The position numbers and the translations under genes are program-made. Under the pieces are notes generated by a model. That model made no database searches. It worked only from the letters and a program-made list of their open reading frames with translations, and had not been told where the DNA came from. A DNA stretch of 14,447 nucleotides from positions 1 through 14,447 of the forward strand of contig JAZSEH010000013.1 of NCBI GenBank assembly GCA_045531585.1. Reading direction: 5' to 3'. The stretch is from SIG587 sp045531585 (GTDB taxonomy: Bacteria; Bacillota; Clostridia; Oscillospirales; Acutalibacteraceae). Shown here piece by piece: positions 1 to 7,351 of this stretch; the stretch's first letter is position 1; each line of letters begins with the position of its first letter.

Positions 1-1
1 C

Positions 2-403
2 AACAATGAGATTGTATCTTATTCAATTTCAACAAGTCCTAACTTATGGCAAATACGAGAAATGTTAGATGGTTTGTTTGAGAAACTTCCTGCTGATGCA
101 ACACCAATATTTCATTCTGACCAAGGTTGGCAGTACCAACATGCCGAATACCAACGGTTATTAGCAGAGCATAACATTACGCAAAGTATGTCCCGTAAAG
201 GCAACTGTATGGATAATGGTGCTATGGAAAACTTTTTCGGTAGACTTAAAGTTGAAATGTTCTATGGTGAAAAATTCGAAAGCGTTAACGCTTTCATTGA
301 TGAATTAAAGAAATACATAGATTACTACAACAACGAAAGAATTTCCTTAAAACTAAAAGGAATGAGCCCAGTACAATACCGAACTCATTCACTAACAATT
401 TAA
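2..403 (+). CDS. IS3-family transposase OrfB, C-terminal part (5' truncated by window edge)
   Basis: This is the catalytic integrase-core part of an IS3-family transposase, which cuts and joins the element's DNA ends. The reading frame is open from the first bases of the window (…SISTSPNLWQIREMLDGL…) up to TAA at 401-403, so the ATG at 62 is an internal methionine and not the start. About 133 residues are visible. The second catalytic aspartate is in FHSDQG, and exactly 35 residues separate it from the catalytic glutamate in AMENFFG, the D(35)E spacing typical of IS3 transposases. The ending YYNNERISLKLKGMSPVQYR is the usual family C-terminus. No frameshift is seen in the visible part, so it may be functional. 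OrfA and the first catalytic Asp lie outside the window. Confidence 0.93.
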   Translation, partial: NNEIVSYSISTSPNLWQIREMLDGLFEKLPADATPIFHSDQGWQYQHAEYQRLLAEHNITQSMSRKGNCMDNGAMENFFGRLKVEMFYGEKFESVNAFIDELKKYIDYYNNERISLKLKGMSPVQYRTHSLTI

Positions 404-410
404 TATTTAA

Positions 411-438
411 TTTTGTCTAAACTTTGGGGTTCACTTCA
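411..438 (-). repeat. Probable right terminal inverted repeat of the IS
   Basis: These 28 bp follow the transposase stop by 7 nt. On the minus strand they read inward from TGAAGTGAACCCCAAAGTTT, matching the general form of IS150-group ends. The partner repeat is outside the window, so the match could not be confirmed by pairing. Confidence 0.6.
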
Positions 439-461
439 CTCTGTGGAGGATGGGTTTTGTT

Positions 462-1301
462 TTACAGCTTTTCAATTACATTTGCAGTATTATCAAGATA
501 ATGGGTGTTAAGCTTTTCTATGCCGCCCTCATCCGCCAGAGTGGCAAGGGTGGTATCAATAGGCATTTTATCAAGAAGGGGGATGCCCAGCTCGTCGGCA
601 ACGCTCTGGGTCTCACTCTTACCGAAAATATGGAACTCCTTACCGCAATCGGGGCACTTAACATAGCTCATATTTTCAACTATGCCAAGCACGGGAATGT
701 TCATAAGCTTAGCCATGTTGTAGGCCTTTTTAACTATAAGGGAAACAAGGTCCTGAGGGGAGGTAACTATTACGATACCGTCCAAGGGAATTGACTGGAA
801 CACCGTAAGGGGAACGTCACCCGTTCCGGGAGGACAGTCAATAAACAGGAAATCGGTCTCACCCCAGATAACGTCGGTCCAGAACTGCTTTACAGCACCT
901 GCAATAACGGGACCGCGCCATACAACGGGGGATTCGGGATTTTCCATAAGCAGATTTATGGACATAAGCTTAACGCCCGATGCGGTAATCTCAGGCATTA
1001 TGCCCCCCTCTGCCGAGGCCGCCCTTGCGTTCACACCAAACATTTTAGGAATGGAGGGGCCGGTTATATCCGCATCAAGCAGGCCAACCTCATAGCCCTT
1101 GCGTTTCATAAGTGTGGCAAGGGATGCCGAAACCATGGATTTACCAACGCCGCCCTTACCGCTTACAACGCCTATTACCTTTTTTATGCTGTTAAGCTCA
1201 TTAGTAGGCTCAATTAAAGATTCCTTCTCCTTCTTTGCAGAGGCACAGTTTGCGCAGTCGCCGCCGCAGGAGGTATTATTACACTTTTTCTCTTCTGCCA
1301 A
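462..1301 (-). CDS. mrp: Mrp/NBP35-type P-loop ATPase, iron-sulfur cluster carrier
   Basis: This is a cytoplasmic ATPase of the Mrp/ApbC family, which binds and hands over Fe-S clusters. From the TTG start the protein is 279 residues. It has an N-terminal cysteine-rich segment (CNNTSCGGDCANC, about residues 7-19), a deviant Walker A GKGGVGKS at 48-55, the switch region DADITGPSIPKMFG, the Walker B region FLFIDCPPGTGD, and the cluster-binding CPDC at 216-219. The start is a choice: ATG at 1310 has GGAG touching it with no spacer, while TTG at 1301 has the same GGAG 9 nt upstream and gives the family-like beginning MAEEKKC; TTG is preferred. A strong promoter lies at 1354-1381. No terminator hairpin is visible between the stop and the IS end 24 bp away, so the native terminator may have been displaced. 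Confidence 0.95.
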   Translation of the reverse strand: MAEEKKCNNTSCGGDCANCASAKKEKESLIEPTNELNSIKKVIGVVSGKGGVGKSMVSASLATLMKRKGYEVGLLDADITGPSIPKMFGVNARAASAEGGIMPEITASGVKLMSINLLMENPESPVVWRGPVIAGAVKQFWTDVIWGETDFLFIDCPPGTGDVPLTVFQSIPLDGIVIVTSPQDLVSLIVKKAYNMAKLMNIPVLGIVENMSYVKCPDCGKEFHIFGKSETQSVADELGIPLLDKMPIDTTLATLADEGGIEKLNTHYLDNTANVIEKL

Positions 1302-1327
1302 AATAAACATCTCCGAAAAATAAAATC

Positions 1328-1349
1328 AGAGTGGCATAAAAGCCACTCT
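1328..1349 (-). terminator. Hairpin between the S1-repeat gene and mrp (terminator or 5' leader hairpin)
   Basis: This is a perfect 8-bp stem (AGAGTGGC/GCCACTCT) with a 6-nt loop. On the minus strand it is followed by a T-rich run (GATTTTATTTTT), so it looks like an intrinsic terminator for the upstream S1-repeat gene. The mrp promoter at 1354-1381 lies upstream of it, and its predicted start point falls at the edge of the stem, so the same bases would form the extreme 5' end of the mrp transcript. Confidence 0.65.
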
Positions 1350-1353
1350 AATT

Positions 1354-1381
1354 ATTATACTCCTTATTTTTTGTTTTTCAA
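1354..1381 (-). promoter_or_regulatory. Sigma-A-type promoter for mrp
   Basis: On the minus strand TTGAAA (1376-1381) and TATAAT (1354-1359) are 16 bp apart. Transcription would begin near 1347, within the hairpin at 1328-1349, about 45 nt before the TTG start of mrp. Confidence 0.75.
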
Positions 1382-1398
1382 GGGGTTGACAGCATAAA

Positions 1399-2331
1399 TT
1401 AAAATTCGGTAAATATTTTTCTGTGGGCACCCTCGGGGGAATACTCCCACCTGTCAATTCTTTTTTCAAGATAAAAATATTTAATAGGCGGCGGCACTGC
1501 CGTATCAAAGCTGTCAATTACAATAAGCTTTACCTTCATTTTTTCGGGTATAATATTCTTTATGTATACGCTGGCCTGCTGACCCACTCTAACCCCGTTT
1601 TTAAGCTCTGCAAGTCCTGCAAGATTGGGGGTAAGCTCAACGAAAATTCCGTAATCCTCCACACTGCGTACCACCCCTGATACCGTTTGCCCTTGGGTAA
1701 AATCATCGGCATTTTGCTGCCAGGTGCCCAGCAGCTCCTTATGGGTCAGTGTGATTTTTCCATCGGGAGCAATGCCTTTAATTATTACACGTATATCCTC
1801 CCCCACGCTAAAGCGGTCCCTTGGATGGGCTATACGGGACACCGATATTGCATCGATAGGCAAAAGGGCAACAATGCCGCAGCCTATATCACAAAAGGCA
1901 CCAAAGGTCTCAAGATGGGTTATTCTTGCCCCCATAATATCACCGGGGGTTAGGAGAGCCAAAAACTCGTCACGGCATTTTTCCTGAGCGCGCCTTCTTG
2001 AAAGGGTGGCGTACAGTCTGCCGTTTTCGTCGCTCTTTACCCCCGTTACCACAAAGCTTACCGCCTTGCCCACACGGGAAATCAGGGCAATATCACGAAC
2101 AATGCCCTCGGTTATGCCTATGGCCCCCTCCTCTCTGGGTATGATTCCCCGCATACAACCAAGGTCTACAATAAGGTTATGGTGGGCATCACACATAAGG
2201 CAGGGCGCCTCAAGTATCTCCCCTGTGGCCGCCGCCTGTGCCAAGGCGGAGGGGGTAAGCATATTTTTTTGATTTGAGGCGGCGCTTTTAAGCCAGCCTT
2301 CGGGGAAAAAGGTGTTCACTTTGCTTTTCAT
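1399..2331 (-). CDS. Protein with three S1 RNA-binding repeats
   Basis: A 310-residue protein made mostly of S1/OB-fold RNA-binding repeats, at about residues 36-112, 129-199 and 214-274. Repeat 2 is the clearest (GDIMGARITHLETFGAFCDIG…VGEDIRV…GKITLTHKEL), followed by repeat 3 (GQTVSGVVRSVEDYGIFVEL). Repeat 1 is more diverged and begins at LEAPCLMCDAHHNLIVDLG. This is shorter than a classical ribosomal protein S1 (four to six repeats), and no LytB/IspH domain is fused to it as happens in some Clostridia. It probably binds RNA or ribosomes in the cytoplasm, but its exact role is not known from sequence. The tail YFYLEKRIDRWEYSPE is lineage-specific to my eye. The start ATG at 2331 has AAAGG only 1 nt upstream, a weak arrangement; no better start was found. 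It is divergent from nrdR. Confidence 0.85.
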   Translation of the reverse strand: MKSKVNTFFPEGWLKSAASNQKNMLTPSALAQAAATGEILEAPCLMCDAHHNLIVDLGCMRGIIPREEGAIGITEGIVRDIALISRVGKAVSFVVTGVKSDENGRLYATLSRRRAQEKCRDEFLALLTPGDIMGARITHLETFGAFCDIGCGIVALLPIDAISVSRIAHPRDRFSVGEDIRVIIKGIAPDGKITLTHKELLGTWQQNADDFTQGQTVSGVVRSVEDYGIFVELTPNLAGLAELKNGVRVGQQASVYIKNIIPEKMKVKLIVIDSFDTAVPPPIKYFYLEKRIDRWEYSPEGAHRKIFTEF

Positions 2332-2352
2332 ACCTTTCTTTTAACTTTTTAT

Positions 2353-2381
2353 ATAAATATATGTGTGAAAAGCCCTGACAA
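2353..2381 (-). promoter_or_regulatory. Possible promoter of the S1-repeat gene
   Basis: On the minus strand TTGTCA (2376-2381) is followed 17 bp later by ATTTAT (2353-2358), or one base further by TTTATA. The -10 box is a weak match, but the surrounding AT-rich stretch is the only promoter-like sequence upstream of this gene. Confidence 0.4.
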
Positions 2382-2395
2382 TGCCTTGTTTTTTC

Positions 2396-2424
2396 TTGCG
2401 TTTTCAAAATTTATGTGATAAAAT
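2396..2424 (+). promoter_or_regulatory. Promoter of the nrdR-gltX-glnS-NIF3 operon
   Basis: TTGCGT (2396-2401) and TAAAAT (2419-2424) are separated by 17 bp, about 36 nt before nrdR. No other promoter or terminator is seen until 7038, so it probably drives all four genes. No T-box leader is visible, although two aminoacyl-tRNA synthetases are transcribed from it. Confidence 0.55.
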
Positions 2425-2460
2425 AAAATGAATATTTATATTTGAAAGGCGGTTTATCTT

Positions 2461-2913
2461 ATGAAATGTCCCTTCTGCAGTTTTGAGGAAAGCAAGGTTA
2501 TTGACTCTCGCCCCACCGATGAGGGCGAAAAAATCCGTCGCCGCAGAGAATGCCTTAATTGCGGCAAGCGCTTTACCACCTACGAGCAGATAGAAAGTCT
2601 GCCTATTATGGTAATTAAGAAGGACTCTACACGTGAGGTATTCAGCAGGGAAAAGCTGCTCAAAGGTATGCTCCACGCCTGCCAGAAACGTCCCGTTTCC
2701 ATTGACGAGCTGGATGCTATTATTGACGATATTGAAGCCACCATTCAAAACTCCCTTGACCGTGAGGTTACAAGTGAGAAAATCGGTGAGCTTGTTATGG
2801 AAAAACTTAAAGGTGTTGACGAGGTTGCCTATGTGCGCTTTGCCTCGGTTTACCGTCAGTTTAAGGATATAAACACCTTTATGAGTGAGTTAAACAAGCT
2901 TTTACAAAAATAG
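2461..2913 (+). CDS. nrdR: NrdR, transcriptional repressor of ribonucleotide reductase genes
   Basis: NrdR senses ATP/dATP and represses ribonucleotide reductase genes by binding NrdR boxes. The 150-residue length is normal for the family. The N-terminus is the zinc ribbon, with Cys3-Cys6 (CPFC) and Cys31-Cys34 (CLNCGKR), and includes the conserved DSRPTDEGEKIRRRREC stretch. Residues from about 49 on form the ATP-cone (PIMVIKKDSTREVFSREKLLKG … VAYVRFASVYRQFKDI). The start at 2461 is set by GAAAGGCGG 8 nt upstream. It is the first gene of a four-gene operon, with gltX beginning 18 nt after its stop. Ribonucleotide reductase genes are not in the window, and no obvious NrdR box was noticed here, so its targets lie elsewhere. 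Confidence 0.97.
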   Translation: MKCPFCSFEESKVIDSRPTDEGEKIRRRRECLNCGKRFTTYEQIESLPIMVIKKDSTREVFSREKLLKGMLHACQKRPVSIDELDAIIDDIEATIQNSLDREVTSEKIGELVMEKLKGVDEVAYVRFASVYRQFKDINTFMSELNKLLQK

Positions 2914-2931
2914 TCCCTGAGGTATATTAAA

Positions 2932-4593
2932 ATGACAGAATTTGAGCGTCTGGCGGAGCTTTTACTTCCCCAAATCAACAAGAAACCCGAATACTATGAA
3001 TCCCTTTACCCTGCACGTAACCTCCCCGAGGGTGCAAGGGTTGTGCGTGTTGCACCCAGCCCCACAGGCTACCTTCATCTGGGTACCCTGTTTGCTGCTT
3101 TGGTTAACAGAATAACCGCAACCTCCACAGGGGGCGTGTTCTTCACCCGTATTGAGGATACCGACAAAAAGCGTGAAATTGAAGGCGGTATAGAAAATAT
3201 CATTGATGGCCTTAACCGCTTTGGCATTACCATTGACGAGGGCTTTGTTTCGGGTACAAACGAAAAAGGCGATTACGGCCCCTATCAGCAAAGCCACCGC
3301 GCCGAAATTTATCAGACCTATGCCAGGTCGCTTATTGAACAGGGTCTTGCATACCCCTGCTTTTGCACCGCAGAGGAGTTAGAGGCTGTAAGAGGCGAGC
3401 AGGAGGCACAAAAGGTGCGTACAGGCTATCACGGCAAGTGGGCCAAGCACCGCGACATAAGCTATGATGAGGCCAAGGCGCTCATTGACCAGGGCAAGCC
3501 CTTTGTAATACGCCTTAAATCTCCGGGAAATGAAGAAAATAAGGTAGTGTTTGAGGATGCCATTAAGGGCAAAATTGAAATGCCCGAAAACGATGAGGAT
3601 TTTGTTCTCCTTAAATCTGACGGTATCCCCACCTACCACTTCGCCCACGCGGTGGACGACCATTTAATGCACACCACCCACGTTATGCGCGGTGACGAGT
3701 GGATTTCCAGCGTACCCAAGCACATTCAGCTTTTTAAACTCCTGGGCTTTAAGGTACCGAAGTTCGCCCACATCTCCCCCATAATGAAGCTGGACAACGG
3801 CGCAAAGCGTAAAATATCCAAGCGTAAGGACCCCGAGGCCGCAGTGCATTTCTTTGCCGAGCAGGGCTTTGATGGTGAAAACGTTATTGAATACCTTATG
3901 ACCATAGCCTCCTCCGAGTTTGAGGATTGGCGCAGGGCAAACCCCGATGAAAGCTATAAAAGGTTTAAGTTCAACCTTAAAAAGATGAGTGTTTCGGGTG
4001 CCCTTTTTGATGAAAACAAGCTCCTTGACGTAAGTAAGAACCGCCTTTGCAGGCTTACCTCAGGTGAGGTTTACGAAAAGCTTACCGCCTGGGCTAAGGA
4101 ATTTGACGGTGAGTTTTACTCCATTCTTACTGCAAATCCTGAATATACAAAGGCAATGCTTGCCATTGACCGTGACGGTGTGGCAAAGCCCCGAAAGGAC
4201 CTTGCCCGTTGGAGCGAGGCTAAGGATTATTACTCCTATTTTTATAATGAGCTTTTTGTTCCCGATTACACCCTGCCTGAAAATATAGACCCTGCCGATG
4301 CCTGCAAATTCCTAAAGGCGTACAAGGAAGTTTATGATGTACAGGATGACCGTCAGTTATGGTTTGACCGCATTAAAGCACTGTGTCCCGATTTAGGATT
4401 TGCGGAAAACACCAAGGATTATAAGGCAAATCCCGATGCTTTCAAAGGCCATGCAGGTGACCTTAGCACCGTGCTTAGAATTGCCGTAACAGGCAGGCGC
4501 AACACCCCTGACCTTTGCAGCATTATGCAGGTGCTGGGTAAGGGCGAATGTGAAAAGCGCATTAACGATATGATTTCTCATTTAGGAGCATAG
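2932..4593 (+). CDS. gltX: Glutamyl-tRNA synthetase (glutamate--tRNA ligase)
   Basis: A class I aminoacyl-tRNA synthetase that attaches glutamate to tRNA(Glu) in the cytoplasm. The HIGH-type signature is PSPTGYLHLGT at residues 42-52, and the KMSKS-type loop is KISKR at 294-298. Between them are GluRS-like segments RIEDTDKKR, YPCFCTAEE and VMRGDEWISSVPKHIQL. At 553 residues it is longer than the usual 470-490; part of the difference is an N-terminal extension of about 36 residues before the catalytic fold, and the C-terminal anticodon-binding half is diverged. The start at 2932 has TGAGG 9 nt upstream. Since a GlnRS gene follows after 3 nt, this enzyme is probably the discriminating type that charges only tRNA(Glu); that is an inference from context. 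Confidence 0.95.
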   Translation: MTEFERLAELLLPQINKKPEYYESLYPARNLPEGARVVRVAPSPTGYLHLGTLFAALVNRITATSTGGVFFTRIEDTDKKREIEGGIENIIDGLNRFGITIDEGFVSGTNEKGDYGPYQQSHRAEIYQTYARSLIEQGLAYPCFCTAEELEAVRGEQEAQKVRTGYHGKWAKHRDISYDEAKALIDQGKPFVIRLKSPGNEENKVVFEDAIKGKIEMPENDEDFVLLKSDGIPTYHFAHAVDDHLMHTTHVMRGDEWISSVPKHIQLFKLLGFKVPKFAHISPIMKLDNGAKRKISKRKDPEAAVHFFAEQGFDGENVIEYLMTIASSEFEDWRRANPDESYKRFKFNLKKMSVSGALFDENKLLDVSKNRLCRLTSGEVYEKLTAWAKEFDGEFYSILTANPEYTKAMLAIDRDGVAKPRKDLARWSEAKDYYSYFYNELFVPDYTLPENIDPADACKFLKAYKEVYDVQDDRQLWFDRIKALCPDLGFAENTKDYKANPDAFKGHAGDLSTVLRIAVTGRRNTPDLCSIMQVLGKGECEKRINDMISHLGA

Positions 4594-4596
4594 AAA

Positions 4597-6282
4597 ATGG
4601 AAGAGATTAAAAACACCCCCGTAGAAGAGGTAAAGCCCTCTAACTTTATTCACGATTTTATTGACGAGGATTTAAAGGAAGGTGTGTACGATAAGGTACA
4701 GACCCGTTTCCCTCCCGAGCCTAACGGCTACCTTCACATAGGCCACGCCAAGGCCATTTGTATTGACTTTGGCACCGCCGAAAAGTACGGTGGCAAGTGC
4801 AACCTGCGTCTTGACGACACCAACCCCACCAAGGAAGACGTTGAGTACGTTGACGCCATTATGGAGGATATTAAGTGGCTGGGCTTTGATTGGGATAACG
4901 TTTATTACGCCTCCGATTACTTTGATTTTATATACGACTGCGCCTTAAAGCTTATTGATAAGGGCCTTGCCTATGTGGATGAGTCCACCCCCGACGAGAT
5001 AAGGGAAATGCGCGGCACCTTAACCGAGGCAGGCGTTAACAGCCCCTACAGAAACCGTCCCGTTGAGGAAACCAAGGACCTTTTTGCCCGTATGACCGCA
5101 GGTGAGTTTGATAACGGCGCCATGGTGCTTCGCGCTAAAATTGATATGGCTTCCCCCAACCTTAATATGCGTGACCCCATTATCTACCGCATTATGAAGG
5201 TTGCCCACCACCGCACGGGAGATAAGTGGTGCGTTTATCCTATGTACGATTTTGCACACCCCTTATCCGATGCAAGGGAGGGTGTTACCCACTCCCTTTG
5301 CTCTCTGGAGTTTGAAAACCACCGTCCCCTTTACAACTGGTTCTTAGAGGCGCTGGAAATCAAAATGCCCCCCAGACAGATTGAGTTTGCCCGTATGAAC
5401 GTAAACTACACCCTTACAAGTAAAAGAAAGTGCTTAAAGCTTGTAAACGATAGCCTTGTTTCAGGCTGGGATGACCCCAGAATGGCCACCCTCTGCGGTA
5501 TGCGCCGTCGCGGTTACCCTGCCCAGGCCGTTAGGGAGTTTGTTGATAAAATAGGTGTTTCCAAGGCCTACAGCGTTATTGACTATGCCCTTCTTGAATC
5601 CTGTGTAAGGGACTATCTTAATACAGAGGCCGACAGGGCTATGGCGGTGCTGCGCCCCTTAAAGGTTGTTATTGATAACTATCCCGAGGATGTTACCGAG
5701 GAGATAGCCGTTGATATTAACCCCAATAAGCCCGAGCTTGGCAAAAAGACCGTTACCTTCTCTAAGGAGCTTTATATCGAGCAGGACGACTTTATGCTTG
5801 ACCCTCCCGGAAAGTATTTCCGTCTTTGCCCCACTAAGGAGGTAAGACTCAAAGGTGCATACTACGTGAAGTATGCCTCCCACGAGACCGACGAGCAGGG
5901 CAATATTACGGTAGTTCATTGTACCTATGACCCCGAAAGCCGCGGCGGCGAAACACCTGACGGCAGAAAGGTTAAGGGTACCATACACTTTGTTAATGCA
6001 AGGGACTGTGCAACAGCCACCGTAAGACTTTATGACAGACTGTTTAACGTTGAGAATCCTTCCGACGAGGAGGGCGTGTCCTCCTTTGCGGATAACCTTA
6101 ATCCTGAGTCCCTTGTGGTGCTTGAAAACTGCAAGATTGACGCCGACCTGAAGTCCGCCAAGGCAGGAGAAACCTTCCAGTTTATGAGACAGGGTTATTT
6201 CTGCATTGATAAGGACAGCACATCGGATAATATTATAATTAACCGCACCGTTGCCCTCAAGGATTCCTTTACAAAGAAATAA
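4597..6282 (+). CDS. glnS: Glutaminyl-tRNA synthetase (glutamine--tRNA ligase)
   Basis: A class I synthetase that charges tRNA(Gln) directly with glutamine. The length of 561 residues is close to the 553 of the E. coli enzyme. It has the HIGH motif in PPEPNGYLHIGHAK (HIGH at 47-50), the GlnRS-specific YDFAHPLSDAREGVTHSLC region, and the KMSKS-equivalent loop TSKRK at 274-278, in which Thr replaces the usual Met (E. coli has VMSKRK). This is followed by SGWDDPRMATLCGMRRRG, a family hallmark, and by the two beta-barrel anticodon-binding domains (DPPGKYFRLCPTKEVRLKGAYYVKY and later). Its Shine-Dalgarno AGGAG lies inside the end of gltX, so the two are probably translationally coupled. Many Firmicutes instead make Gln-tRNA by amidation, so a full GlnRS is notable. 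Confidence 0.97.
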   Translation: MEEIKNTPVEEVKPSNFIHDFIDEDLKEGVYDKVQTRFPPEPNGYLHIGHAKAICIDFGTAEKYGGKCNLRLDDTNPTKEDVEYVDAIMEDIKWLGFDWDNVYYASDYFDFIYDCALKLIDKGLAYVDESTPDEIREMRGTLTEAGVNSPYRNRPVEETKDLFARMTAGEFDNGAMVLRAKIDMASPNLNMRDPIIYRIMKVAHHRTGDKWCVYPMYDFAHPLSDAREGVTHSLCSLEFENHRPLYNWFLEALEIKMPPRQIEFARMNVNYTLTSKRKCLKLVNDSLVSGWDDPRMATLCGMRRRGYPAQAVREFVDKIGVSKAYSVIDYALLESCVRDYLNTEADRAMAVLRPLKVVIDNYPEDVTEEIAVDINPNKPELGKKTVTFSKELYIEQDDFMLDPPGKYFRLCPTKEVRLKGAYYVKYASHETDEQGNITVVHCTYDPESRGGETPDGRKVKGTIHFVNARDCATATVRLYDRLFNVENPSDEEGVSSFADNLNPESLVVLENCKIDADLKSAKAGETFQFMRQGYFCIDKDSTSDNIIINRTVALKDSFTKK

Positions 6283-6284
6283 TT

Positions 6285-7037
6285 ATGACAGTAAAAGATA
6301 TTTTTGAGTTTTTAAACGAAAAATTTCCCATAAGTACCGCAGAGGATTTTGATAACGTGGGGCTTCTTATTGGTGATGAAAATGCCCTTGTTAATACCTG
6401 CGTTATTGCTCTTGACTGCACCAAGGCGGTAATTGGGCAGGCTAAAAACAAAGGCGCACAGCTTATAATAACCCACCACCCCGTTATATTTGAGCCCCTG
6501 AAGGCCATTACGGCAGACAGTATCCCTGCCCTGTGCATAAAAAACGGAATAAGCGTAATTTCAATGCACACCAATATGGATATAGGCCAAAACGGTGTGA
6601 ATGATGCTCTTTGTGCGACCCTGAAGCTAAAAGACGTAAAGGCTGTTCCCGCACAGGACGGGTATTTACTGAAATCAGGTGACCTTCCCGAGAAAATGAC
6701 GGCGGAGGCTCTGGCAAAATACGTGTCGGAAAAATTAGGCGCCCCCGTGCGCTATACCTGCGGTGATGGTGAAATCTCCACCGCCCTTGTATGCTCAGGC
6801 TCAGGCGGTTCCTTTTTAGAGGATGCCCTGCGCCTTAAGGCACAGGCCTTTATTACGGGTGACGTTAAGCATAACGTTTTTCTTGAGGCGGCCGATAGCG
6901 GCCTTACCCTTATAGATGCAGGCCATTTTTATACCGAGGACGTTATCGTAGAGCCCCTTTGCAAAATGCTCAGCGCCCGTTTCCCCGAAATAACCTTTGC
7001 TACCCACCACGCATATCCCGTTAAATTCAGTTACTAA
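6285..7037 (+). CDS. NIF3-like dinuclear metal-centre protein
   Basis: A member of the NIF3/YbgI/YqfO family (also annotated as GTP cyclohydrolase I type 2 homologs), ring-shaped hexameric proteins with a two-metal site; the cellular function is not settled. Likely metal ligands are visible: THHP (His64, His65), HTNMD (His95, Asp99), and DAGHFYTE near the end (His214, Glu218). The DFDNVGLLIGD opening is the family signature. At 250 residues it is the short form and lacks the PII-like insert found in longer homologs of about 370 residues such as B. subtilis YqfO. The start is 2 nt after the glnS stop with only a weak ribosome-binding site, which suggests translation coupled to glnS. It is last in the operon, before a strong terminator. 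Confidence 0.93.
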   Translation: MTVKDIFEFLNEKFPISTAEDFDNVGLLIGDENALVNTCVIALDCTKAVIGQAKNKGAQLIITHHPVIFEPLKAITADSIPALCIKNGISVISMHTNMDIGQNGVNDALCATLKLKDVKAVPAQDGYLLKSGDLPEKMTAEALAKYVSEKLGAPVRYTCGDGEISTALVCSGSGGSFLEDALRLKAQAFITGDVKHNVFLEAADSGLTLIDAGHFYTEDVIVEPLCKMLSARFPEITFATHHAYPVKFSY

Positions 7038-7077
7038 AAAAAGATACCCCCAATGCCTTTGTTGGGGGTATCTTTTT
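7038..7077. terminator. Bidirectional intrinsic terminator between the NIF3-like gene and spoIIID
   Basis: A perfect 16-bp stem (7038-7053 with 7062-7077) has an 8-nt loop. The arms begin AAAAAGATACCCCCAA, so the transcript has a GC-rich core followed by a T run on either strand. It sits right after the stop of the NIF3-like gene and 5 nt from the stop of spoIIID on the other strand. Confidence 0.92.
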
Positions 7078-7082
7078 GTGTT

Positions 7083-7328
7083 TTATCCCTTGTACTTTTT
7101 TCGTGTTGCCATTCCTCCGCGGATATGCCGCTCACTTTTATTAAGCTCCAGCACCTTTTTTACCCTGCGGTAAAGCTGAGGGTCGGCGATTCTCAGTCTT
7201 GCGGTAACGTCCTTATGTACGGTGGATTTTGAAATATGAAAGGTGCTTGCCGCCGCGCGCACTGTGGCGCCCGTTTCCACTATGTATTCCCCCAGTTCCA
7301 CAGCCCTTTCCTTTGCCAGCTTGCTCAT
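7083..7328 (-). CDS. spoIIID: SpoIIID, mother-cell sporulation transcription regulator
   Basis: A small DNA-binding regulator that in Bacillus acts in the mother cell during sporulation, switching sigma-E genes on or off and helping to start sigK expression. The 81 residues match the family along their whole length: KERAVELGEYIVETGATVRAAA, the helix-turn-helix core FHISKSTVHKDVTARL at about 29-44, and the basic tail SERHIRGGMATRKKYKG. The start at 7328 has TAGGAG 8 nt upstream. A sigma-E-like promoter lies at 7352-7381, in line with the known control of spoIIID in B. subtilis. It converges with the nrdR operon and is divergent from the small gene at 7510. Its presence argues for an endospore-forming host. 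Confidence 0.96.
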   Translation of the reverse strand: MSKLAKERAVELGEYIVETGATVRAAASTFHISKSTVHKDVTARLRIADPQLYRRVKKVLELNKSERHIRGGMATRKKYKG

Positions 7329-7351
7329 ATAATCAACTCCTAAACTTAGTT

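Larger units (their letters stand above)
1..438 (+). mobile_element. IS3-family (IS150-like) insertion sequence, right end only
   Basis: This is the distal part of an insertion sequence that begins before the window. It contains the 3' part of an orfB-type DDE transposase. Its likely right terminal inverted repeat lies at 411-438; read from the outside on the minus strand it begins TGAAGTGAACCCCAAAG, which follows the pattern of IS150-group ends (TG at the tip, then an AACCCCAAA core and a GTTTAGAC-like block). The stretch is clearly richer in A+T than the chromosomal genes that follow, which fits acquisition by transposition. The left end and the target-site duplication are outside the window, so the exact tip at 438 is inferred from the repeat pattern alone. 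Confidence 0.8.

Noticed and set aside
450..794. Plus-strand open frame of 114 codons after the insertion sequence
   Set aside because: It is the shadow of mrp on the other strand; the minus-strand frame has full Mrp motifs while this one resembles nothing.
1385..1413. TTGACA on the plus strand with a weak -10 (GTAAAT) 17 bp away
   Set aside because: No plus-strand gene follows and the -10 is poor; an antisense RNA to the S1-repeat gene is possible but unsupported.
2332..2460. T-box leader ahead of the operon with two tRNA synthetases
   Set aside because: The promoter is only about 36 nt from nrdR, leaving no room for a T-box structure, and no T-box sequence is seen before gltX or glnS.
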